DNA from: Cenococcum geophilum 1.58 | Taxonomy: Eukaryota; Ascomycota; Dothideomycetes; Gloniales; Gloniaceae | Reading direction: 5' to 3' | DNA length: 64,000 nt | Assembly: GCA_001692895.1 (NCBI GenBank) | Contig: KV748202.1 | Span: 744,001-808,000, forward strand | Shown here: piece by piece, positions 55,647-64,000 of the stretch | Position numbering within the stretch: the stretch's first letter is position 1 | How the letters are laid out: the number at the start of each line of letters is the position of its first letter | Program-made: the position numbers and the translations under genes | The notes under the pieces: generated by a model | Database searches by the model: none | What the model was told of the DNA's origin: nothing | What the model saw: only the letters and a program-made list of their open reading frames with translations

Positions 55647-58600
55647 AGATCTTAGTACATATATTACTTTTTAATTTTTATACTACTCTAAATCTAAATC
55701 CTCTGCCTATATATCTTAAATTTTTTATATTTAATTACTCTCTAGTAAATTATAAATCTATTTTTCTTATATTGCTATAATTTTTAGATAATTATATCTA
55801 ATTAATTTATCTATATCTTTTCGTAATAAAGCCCCTAATAGCTTTTTATTATTCTATAGTTTAGTCTTTCTACTTAAAGCATCTACTTATATGTTCTCTA
55901 TACCCTTAGTATACTAAATCTTAAAATAGTATTCTATAAGTATCTCCGCCTATCTAACCTATCTATAATTAAGTTCTTTTATTATTAGGAACCCTATTAG
56001 GTTCTTATAATTTATTTTAACTATAAATAGTTTTTCTATACCTTATAAGAATAACCTCTATTCCCTTAATGCTATAACTATACCTAATAACTCCTTATTA
56101 TAGATATTATAGTTTAATTCCAGTAGTATTATTTTTTAACTATAGTATACTACTAGGTGCTATCTATCTTAATATTTCTATAGAAAGCACGCTTTTAGTA
56201 TATAGTCTAATATATCTATCTTAACTATTGTCTCTAACTATAGTTAATAGATTTTAAGAACTGGCTCCTAGGTAAATAACTGCTTAATTTTCTTAAACAG
56301 TTTTTTTTATTTCTCTCCCTATGCCTATAGTTCTTCTTTCTTTATTAATTTTATAAGTGGCTTAATATCCTTTAACCATTAAGCTATAAACCTTCTATAG
56401 TAATTGCAAAACCTTAGAAATAACCTTAACTGCGTTATATTCTCTAGTTCTTACTAATTTACTATAGCCTTAATCTTCTTTAGATCTATATTAAGTTAGC
56501 CTAATTTAATAATAAATCTATTAAAATTGGTCTTTCTGGTAAAGAACTTATATTTCTTAATTACTACTAGCATCTATTCTTCTTATAGTCTCTTTAAAAC
56601 CTATTTAACGTGTTCTCTATATTCTTTCTTACTTATTAAGTAGATAATATTATTATTAAGGTATACTATAATAAATTTATTTAAGTATTCTCTTAATATA
56701 TTATTAATACGCTTCTAAAATATTACTAGTACGTTTATAAGCTTAAATTATATAACTAGTAGTTTATATAGTCCTTCCTTTAACCTAAAGGCTGCCTTCT
56801 ATTTATTACCTTCCTTAATCTTAATCTAATAGTACGCCTATCTTAGATCTATTTTTATAAAAATTTACACATTACTAATTTTATCTTAGATTTTGCTAAT
56901 TAAAAGTAAAGGATACCTATCCTTTCTAGTAATACTATTTAACTATCTATAGTTAATATATAGCCTAAGTTTTCTATTCTTCTTTAGTATAAATAATACT
57001 GGATATTCTGCTAATAACTATAATAGTCTAATATATCCTTTTTAAAGATTTTTTTAGATAAACTTCTTAAGTGCCTATAACTCTTTTTCTGTTAACTTAT
57101 AGGTTAGGTAAAACCTTAGACTTATTTCTAGTTCTAGTTCTATCTTATAGTCCTATACTATATAATCTAACAGCTTTTTACTTTTTAGTAACTATAGCTT
57201 TTTACTATACTTATAGTATTTCTTTAGTATATAACTTAATCCTTAATTAGTCTCCTTATATATTACTCCGACTTAGTACTATACTAACTTAGTTTATTAT
57301 TATATCTTATATTATTATATATCTTTAATATTAACCTAACCTATAACCTAATTAATCTTTAAATTATATTCCTATAACTAAGGCATTCCTAATACTGCCT
57401 TATTATTCCCTAATGGTAATATATTAAAAGACATCTTAACTTATCTCCCTTTAATAGTTATTTAAATTAGTCCTATTTTAAGATTAATAATGCTTCCTCT
57501 ATAGGCTATTAGATCTCCTAAAATTATTACTAGTAGGTAAGGGTACTTTCTTTGCCTATATAGTAACCCTATTCTTTTAACTGCTGCTAGTAAAATATGG
57601 TTTCTTATTACTCCACTATTTACTAATACTTTAAACTATTAATCTTACTAATTAACTCTTAAATTTAAGTGTTGTCCTTAAATTCCTTTAAGGGTTTAAG
57701 GCTTTACTACTAGCTCCCTTTAGTTCTATAGGCCTCTACTTTTCTTAACTATTAGCTACTTAATCCTATTATACTTAGCTTACTTTTTAGCTAATACCTA
57801 GTTCGCTTTTTATCTTTAATATACTATAGATAGGTATTTTTTAGATATTTTTACTATTATTGTTTATCTAAGTATTCTTTTATAAGGAATCTTCCTAATT
57901 AAAGTACTAAACTTTCTTTCTCTTAGACTTCTATTAGATGCCAGCCGTATATATACTTAGCATTCCTATATTATTATTTATCTATTATCTAGTATATCCT
58001 TATAGGGTATTTCCGGTTTTTTTTCTTTGGATTTTTATACATCTTATATATATCGTCTATATATACAATCTATAATAGCGTATAGTATACCGCGTGCTTT
58101 AGGTTAACTCTTAACTTATTTTTATTCTTAAGTTTAAACCTCTATCGCGCTAATCTAAATATTATAACTTTATTTATAGGTACTAAGACGCGTCTCTTAC
58201 TTCTCTAGTCCTCTAACCGTTTCTTTAGATCTTTTAATATTATAATTAAGGCTCCCTTAATATAATTTATTACTTTTTCCGTAATTAGGTGGTCTTAGAT
58301 AACTTTTTTATTTAACTATATATAGAAATCTTTCTACTTATTATTGTATCGTTGTCTATATTACTTTTAGTATAGCTACTAGAGTATATACGGCCTATCC
58401 GTAAGAAAGTATCTTCTTATTACTGCATTATAATAGCCCTTTATATATTATTTCTTAAACCTAGTAAAAATTCCTAGATCCTCTTTATTTTCTAGTTTAA
58501 TAAGCTACTTAGCTCTTAATATGCCTATTCTTAGCCTATTAGTAATTCTTTATATAGGTGCTCTATCCCTTATACGACCTAGTATACTAAATCTTATATC

Positions 58601-60812
58601 TAGTTTCTTTTCTTACTATAAGGTAATTCTTGCTCTAAACTTCTCTATAGTTTCTTTTCTTTCGCGTCTTATAAGTAGATCCTTAAAGTCTTTTTACTTC
58701 TTAATCTTAGTATTAAACTTTTAATCTTTAGTTTAAACATCTTATTTAACTAATAAGTCCTCTAAGTCTATATATTTGTCTCCTAATTTAACTGCTATTT
58801 ATATTATAGATTCTCTAATCTATAGCGAAGCCGCTTACTTCTTATTTATAGGCGTCCTTATTTATATTCCAAACTCTTAACCCCTTAAATTCTTTAATTC
58901 TAAGCTTACTTCTTTCTTAAGCTACGCTCTAGCCTTAATCTAACTAGGCTTTACTAGTATTCTTATCTCGTCTTAAAAGTCTTAAATCTTACTTATTTTA
59001 TCTTAAGAGTCTTATACTGTTAGGAACACTTATCCTAAGCTTATTTATATATTCTTAAACTAAGCTACTACCCTACTTTATTAGTTCGCGTCTATTATAG
59101 GTCCTTAAGTATGCCTTATCTCTTCTTAAAAATCTTAGTTATCTTTTATCTCGTCTTAAGAATCTTAAGCCTTTAGCTTTTTGCCTTTATTAAGTAGTAA
59201 GCTAGCACTAGTAGTTATCTACTTACTTAATCGTCTCTAGATATTACTCCTTCTATCTTATAAAGTAATAAATGCCGTATCTAATGGTATTATAATACCT
59301 ATTATTAAACCTTACTCTATAGCGGTCTTAGTTTCTACTTCTATTACGTTATTAAGGTTTAGATACCCCTAGTTAGTTCCCTTACTATCCTTATTACTAT
59401 TAATTAATAAGTACTCCAACTCTATTATTATTATTACTAATTATTATCCGTATATTACTATAATATCTTAATTTAGCTTATAGAGTTAATCTTATTTTTT
59501 ATCTAACTCTTTAGTTCCTTTAAGTTCTCTTAACTTTAGCTCTTATAGCTAATAGCTTATACTATATTTAGCGTCTTTATAAATTTAGTATGCGTTATTA
59601 TAATAAAACGCAAAACTTCTAATTAAATACTTTTTTGTTCCTTGCAGTATACTATTATCCCTCTATATATATATATTATATACTATTAGTCTAGTTCCCT
59701 TTACTATATAATAACTCTAACCACTTTTATAGTCTTTAGTAAAATAACCCTATTTTTTATAATTTATATAAGCTCCGTTTTTAAACTATTATTTTTGCTA
59801 TAGAGTTTACTTAAATATCTTTTGCTATTAAGATCCTTGGTTTAGCCTATACTCCTTAGTCCTATAATTACTTAATCCTTAACTTCTAGGTTTCTATAGT
59901 TTTTTACTTTATCTCTTATAGGTTTTTTTAGTACTACTTAGGTCTATTAGCTCTACGCCATACTATAGTTTTTAATTTAGCTTTAATTATTGCGTGCTTT
60001 ATATCTTATATAACTATAGAACTCTATTCTAGCCTTTTTTAGCCTATTTCCTTTAGAAGATCCTATTATTAATCTTAATTACTTAATCTATTAATTCCCT
60101 TAGGGTATCCGCATCTTTTATTAGAATAATTACGTCCTAGACTTTAGCCTTAAGTCCCTATTTATACTATACTATAAGCGCCTTATTATTCTATTTAACC
60201 TATATAGCAAGTATTTAAAACTATATTATATACTTAATTACTAAAGTTCGCTATATTAGGTCTTAAAGCTTTCTTTTTACTATAGTTATTACTTCTAGGT
60301 CCCTAAATATCTATATTAATTATTCCATAAATTCTACCTAGCTAGAAAACACAAATTATACCTTTTAATTAGTAGTAGTTATTTTGTTAGTCTATATTTC
60401 CATTAAGTAGGGTTTAAACTATTTAAATGCCTAACCTATTAGGAATAGTCCTATATAGGCTATTTAATCTATTATTATGGCTAACTTAGCCCCTTCTTAC
60501 ATAACTTTAAAATATATTTATATTAGGAATCCTTTAAGCTTTAATCTCTTCCCTAAGAATTATTTAATTAAAAGTAACTTAACCTTTACTACTTTAATCC
60601 CATTAAGTCTTTCTTTAAGTATTTAGTTATTCTTATTTAACCTATTAATAATTTCCTATAATTGCCTAACCGTAACTAGTTATAAGTTAGTATCTTGTAT
60701 ACTTATATCTTTACTTAACCTCAAAGTAGTTACTGCCATTAATGGCGTTGTGGTGGCTGCTTTTAGTGGTATATTATTTAACTTATTAAAACTATAACTA
60801 TGGTAGTAATTA
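55647..60812 (-). pseudogene. C3 Gag and Pol N-terminal part
   Basis: On the minus strand from 60812: Gag with capsid-like segments (about 60400-60600), a degenerate nucleocapsid box (about 59730-59790), the long Gag extension (to about 57650), protease with NSG for DSG (about 57620), RT about 56600-57010 with YLNN near 56665, RNase H about 55880-56300, and the integrase N-terminus up to the copia B2 insertion. Same order and length as C1, with RIP stops throughout. Confidence 0.87.
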
Positions 60813-61015
60813 TATAATGGAGCCTTATAGTAGGAGCTACGGTAGACTTATTAATAGGCTAGGTATATAGGTATTATAAGTAAGTTAATAATATAATAAT
60901 AACTAGTAGAGTAGTTGCCTAATAGATTAACTTTAATTATATTCTAAGAATTACTATAAGGAAGGAACTATCTAGGTAGGGACTAAGGGTCCTTAAATAC
61001 ATAACCGTACTCCTA
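60813..61015 (-). repeat. 5' LTR of C3, left part
   Basis: TATAATGGAGCC ... CCGTACTCCTA. It is the inverse chromovirus LTR, broken by the TA-flanked repeat element and continued at 62955-63172; the sum minus the insert is 421 bp. Confidence 0.92.
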
Positions 61016-61073
61016 CATTGGGAAAATATTCGCAGGATGAGATTTAAGTAGACTTTGTGTGGCGCGTTTCGCG

Positions 61074-61300
61074 TAATTGACATGCAATTTAACTAACTTA
61101 ACACGCAATTGACCAACTTAATATACAATTTAACCAACTTAATACGCAATTGACCAACTTAATATATAATTTAACTAACTTAATACGCAATTAACTAACT
61201 TAACAACTTTAAAAGCTAACTGCATATTCCTTAACACGCAGTTAACCTATTTAATAACTTTAAAAGCTAACTATATATTCCTTGACATGCAATTAAGGTA
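61074..61300. repeat. Array 1: 20-21-bp units of AATTGACCAACTTAATA type
   Basis: Units such as CGCAATTGACCAACTTAATA alternate with RIP-like variants (TATAATTTAACTAACTTAAT) up to about 61205. Two longer units of about 70 bp (AACTTTAAAAGCTAACT...ATTCCTT) follow to 61300. Confidence 0.8.
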
Positions 61301-61344
61301 AAGTTATATACCAATTACGCAATCTTATATAATCTTATATAGTC

Positions 61345-61600
61345 TTATTACTTAGAGGCTCTGCATAAGGCTCTGCACAAGGCTCTACACAAAGCTCTAC
61401 ACAAAGCTCTACACGAAGCTCTACACGAGGCTCTGCACAAGGCTCTACACAAAGCTCTACACGAAGCTTTACACGAGGCTCTGCACAAGGCTCTACACAA
61501 AGCTCTACACGAAGCTCTATACGAAGCTCTACGTATAGAGGCTCTGCACAAGGCTCTGCGCGAAGCTCTGCGTACGGAGGCTCTACACGAAGCTCTACAT
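61345..61600. repeat. Array 2: 12-bp units GCTCTACACRAR
   Basis: Around 20 units such as GCTCTACACAAA, GCTCTACACGAA and GCTCTGCACAAG. An open frame across it (Ala-Leu-Cys-Arg on the minus strand) is repeat-generated. Confidence 0.85.
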
Positions 61601-61729
61601 CAGGTCCCCGCTATATTCCCAATAGCGTCTACACGTGTCTCTGCCTATGTAGCCGCCTTATTTTTTACCCTTCCTTCCCTCTTTACATCCTCCCTACCTA
61701 GGGAGGTACTAGAACGGCAGCTAGCAGAG

Positions 61730-62235
61730 GACCGTTGCTAGAACTAGATGACTATTGCTAGAACCAGATAACCGTCGCCAGAACTAGACAACCGTCGCCA
61801 GAACCAGACGACCGTTACCAGAACTAAATAACCGTCGCCGTCGCCAGACAACCGTTGCCAGAACCAGACAATCGTTGTTAGAGCTAGACGACTATCGCCA
61901 GAGCTAGATAACTGTTGCTAGAACCAAACAACCGTCGCTAGAACTAGACGACCGTTACTAGAACTAGACAACCGTCGCTAGAGCCAGACGACCGTCTCTA
62001 AAGTTAGACGACTATTACTAAAACCAAACAACCGTCGCCAGAGCCAGACGACCATTGCTAGAACTAAATAACCGTCGCTAGAACTAGACAACCGTTACTA
62101 GAACTAGACGACCGTCGCTAGAACTAGACAACCATTACTAAAGCTAAACAACTGTTACTAAAGCTAGATAACCGTTACCAGAACTAGACAACCGTCGCTA
62201 GAACTAGACAACCGTTACTAAAACTAGACAATAAC
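61730..62235. repeat. Array 3: 20-bp units AACCGTCGCCAGAACTAGAC
   Basis: About 25 units of ACCGTCGCCAGAACTAGACA type, with variants CGTTGCTAG, CGTTACTAA and GAGCCAGACG. Most variants are C/T or A/G, consistent with RIP on a tandem array. Confidence 0.85.
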
Positions 62236-62274
62236 GACTAGCCAGCGAACACTATAAACGATTTAATTAATTAA

Positions 62275-62648
62275 ATTAAGGTAGTATAGACAGGTAAGTA
62301 TAAACAGGAAGATGCTAACGGGTAGGTAGATATAGATAGGTAGGTAAATACAGATAGGTAAGTAGATATAGATAGGCAAGCAGATGCAGATAGGTAGGTA
62401 GATGCTAACAGGTAGGCAGATATAGATAGGTAGGTAAATATAAATAGGTAGGCAATATAGACAGGTAGGCAATATAGATAGGTAAGTAATGCAGATAGGT
62501 AGGCAATATAGGTAGGTAGGTAATATAAATAGGTAGGTAATATAGATAGGTAGGTAATGTAGATAGGTAGGTAATATAAATAGGTAGGCGATGCAGGCAG
62601 GTAGGTAGATAGGCAGGTAGGTAAGTTAATAGGTAGATAGGTAGAAGA
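62275..62648. repeat. Array 4: GATAGGTAGGTA-type units
   Basis: Irregular 16-18-bp units of ATAGATAGGTAGGTAA, with sub-motifs GGTA and GATA. An open frame on the minus strand (Tyr-Leu-Pro-Ile type) is a repeat product. Confidence 0.85.
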
Positions 62649-62952
62649 GAACCATCGCTATATTATATTAAATTATCTAAAATAATATTATTTATTTTGC
62701 TAGCCTTATAAATAGCTTTAAAATAGCTTTTATTTATTTAAAATATGCTATTAGTATAAAAGAGGTAAATATAATTATGGTTGCCAAATACGCAGATTGC
62801 TAGCAGGTTGCGCGCAGGCTGTACGCAGGCTGCGTGTCAAAAAAACACGATATAGGCTAGTCGGTCGAGTTGCCAAATGACCTCAACTGCGCGCCAATTG
62901 CGTTAACCACCAACCATTAAGGCCATTAAAAGGGTACCATATTTTGCCAATG
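62649..62952. other. Unique right end of the repeat element
   Basis: Non-repetitive sequence of mixed composition with three related TTGCCAA strings (about 62782, 62871, 62944), the last within the terminal repeat, and a GCAGGCTG/GCAGGTTGC cluster at about 62803-62838. It may hold transposase-binding subterminal sites. Confidence 0.5.
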
Positions 62953-62954
62953 TA

Positions 62955-63172
62955 TAAAATCCTTCTTATACGTGATATATGTGTTATATATAAGGTACGT
63001 AAGTTCCTCTTATTCCTCTCGTTTAATACGTAGCACATTATGTAACCTTAGCTACTATTCCTCGTTATATGGTTCCACGGGTTCCATCCTAGACCGTGCT
63101 TATATTAACTAACTAGCTTCTTCCAATTCTTCTCCAAGTAGTCGTAACATCGTACTTAAAGCGTTTGTAATA
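62955..63172 (-). repeat. 5' LTR of C3, right part (lightly RIPped)
   Basis: TATAAAATCCTTCTTATACG ... GCGTTTGTAATA, followed by the TCTAC duplication. It keeps many C and G positions that are T and A in the matching 3' LTR part (50900-51077). Confidence 0.92.
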
Positions 63173-63177
63173 TCTAC

Positions 63178-64000
63178 TACGTCTACTAAATTTATAGACT
63201 ACTAGATATTATTATATCTAACTACGGACTATAGTTTATATTAGCCTTTTAGAATAAGTTTACCTAAATCTTAGGTATTAAGCTAAAGCTTTCTATAGTA
63301 TATTACCCCTAAATAAATAGCTAAATAGAGATTATAAATTAATACTTGGACTAGAGGCTCCGGCCTTTTATTAACTACTTTTAAAATAATTAAGCTAAAC
63401 TATTACCCTTAATAGACTACGCCTAAGCGACCCTACCCCATAACTCTACTGGATTTACCCCTATTTAACTAAAAATAGGTTACCTACCCTATATAAGCTT
63501 TAACTAGGAAAAACTAAAAGGGCCCTAGACTATACGCGAAAAACTATCTTATAAGGAAGCCTAGTAGTATGCTAAGCGGTTAGAAGAAGCCTAAAAAGTA
63601 GCCTATATAACCCTAAAAAGGCCTAAAAATTAATAAAATAGTAGGCAAATAAGTATAGGCGTAAGCCTAACTTTACTATAGGCGATATGGTTTAGGTTAT
63701 AATAAAGAATTAAAAAATAAAACGGCCTAGCTATAAGCTAAACTATAAAATAGTAGGACTATATAAGATTTTTAATAAAGTAGGTAACTTATATAAGGTT
63801 AAGCTCCTAGACTTAATTAAAGTTTACCCTATTTTCTTACTAGATAAGCTATAAAAAGCTATAAATAACCTATTACCTAGATAAAAGAATAAACCTCCTC
63901 TACTAATTTAAGTTAATAGCAATAATAAATGGGAAATTAAAGAAATATTAGCTTATAAACTTATAAAGGGAATATTAAAGTATTATATTAGTTAGAAAGG
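63178..64000 (+). pseudogene. GA fragment 4: integrase C-terminal part and start of chromodomain
   Basis: Continues GA's integrase with LGIKLKLSIVYYPQINSQIE (about 63270-63325), equivalent to the YHPQTDGQTE region, then LLPLIDYAQATLPHNSTGF near 63405-63460 and YLPYISFN. A GPF/Y-like region follows at about 63720-63830. The window ends in a chromodomain start (NNKWEIKEILAYKLIKGILK, 63922-63984). The remainder and the 3' LTR lie outside. Confidence 0.88.

Larger units (their letters stand above)
61016..62952. mobile_element. TA-flanked TIR element composed mainly of tandem arrays (1,937 bp)
   Basis: Left end CATTGGGAAAATAT and right end ATATTTTGCCAATG are inverted repeats of 14 bp with one mismatch. 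TA is duplicated at 61014-61015 and 62953-62954. The empty site is known exactly from the other chromovirus LTRs (CTCC-TA-TAAAATCC). Inside are four successive tandem arrays and a unique right end; no transposase frame exists. It is best described as a non-autonomous Tc1/mariner-type passenger, or a satellite-carrying MITE. Confidence 0.8.
44289..63172 (-). mobile_element. Chromovirus copy C3, minus strand, with three nested insertions
   Basis: Bounded by a perfect TCTAC duplication (44284-44288 and 63173-63177) inside GA's integrase. Copia A2 splits the 3' LTR, copia B2 splits the integrase and a tandem-repeat DNA element splits the 5' LTR. Removing these leaves two 421-bp LTRs and about 8,005 bp, matching C1. 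All recognisable coding is on the minus strand. Confidence 0.93.
13257..64000 (+). mobile_element. Element GA: Ty3/gypsy family 2, split by nested insertions, open at right edge
   Basis: GA begins with an LTR (13257-13483). Its internal sequence is found in four pieces: 13484-17256 (with a solo LTR inside), 23253-23298, 43565-44283 and 63178-64000. Joined in order they give Gag, protease, RT, RNase H, integrase and the start of a chromodomain, consistently on the + strand. The 46-base piece 23253-23298 supplies the RNase H to integrase linker, showing that GB and C2 inserted very close together. The 3' LTR is beyond the window. GA is the oldest recognisable layer of the nest. Confidence 0.9.

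Noticed and set aside
61348-62472. Cys-Arg-Ala and Tyr-Leu-Pro repeat frames
   Set aside because: Generated by tandem arrays 2 and 4; not genes.
61074-62648. CRISPR-like array
   Set aside because: Units are contiguous minisatellites without unique spacers, in a eukaryotic retroelement setting.
13257-64000. Biosynthetic cluster or Starship-like cargo region
   Set aside because: Every stretch over a few hundred bases resolves to retroelement sequence; no tyrosine recombinase, cargo gene or metabolic gene was seen.

Overview
The window looks like an AT-rich, gene-poor block from a filamentous ascomycete (Pezizomycotina) that has been hit hard by repeat-induced point mutation (RIP). Nearly all of it is retrotransposon. 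The elements carry fungal-type Ty3/gypsy and Ty1/copia polyproteins whose Gln codons have become TAA/TAG, whose start ATGs have become ATA, and whose catalytic Asp codons have become Asn. Differences between paired LTRs appear to be almost only C-to-T and G-to-A transitions. I see no confidently intact host gene. The species is not identifiable from the sequence alone.

Layout. 1-3511: a remnant with a pyrimidine/purine microsatellite, a small non-RIPped island with one hypothetical ORF (1638-1919), and a candidate DNA element with CAGTGTGTCC-type ends (2130-3288). 3516-3795: LTR-like remnant. 3812-11831: complete chromodomain-bearing Ty3/gypsy element ('chromovirus' copy C1, + strand). 11967-12821: TIR-bounded non-autonomous DNA element. 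From 13257 to beyond the right edge: one Ty3/gypsy element of a second family (copy GA, + strand), cut into pieces by nested insertions.

Inside GA lie a solo LTR (13823-14024), a complete minus-strand relative (GB, 17257-23247), chromovirus C2 (23304-43559, +) and chromovirus C3 (44289-63172, -). C2 is itself interrupted by copia A1 (24299-30573, +) and copia B1 (34780-40762, +). C3 is interrupted by copia A2 (44532-50894, -), by an internally deleted copia B2 that carries a 12-bp minisatellite (53075-55641, -), and by a TA-flanked element made mostly of tandem-repeat arrays (61016-62952). All complete LTR insertions and the solo LTR inside GA have matching 5-bp target-site duplications, so the nesting can be read base by base. 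Excising the inserts restores 421-bp LTRs and roughly 8.0-kb lengths for C1, C2 and C3.

Most interesting: (i) a roughly 95-bp 3'-terminal module, including the last codons and a perfect hairpin, shared in sense orientation by a Ty3/gypsy element (GB) and a Ty1/copia element (B1); (ii) a second long palindrome in the 3' UTR shared by copia families A and B; (iii) the satellite-built DNA element; (iv) a very long Gag (about 1,060 codons) in the chromovirus; (v) AT-hooks in both copia polyproteins beside chromodomains in the gypsy elements, which suggests targeting to AT-rich heterochromatin. Amino-acid readings below treat RIP stops as former Gln (sometimes Arg or Trp) codons.
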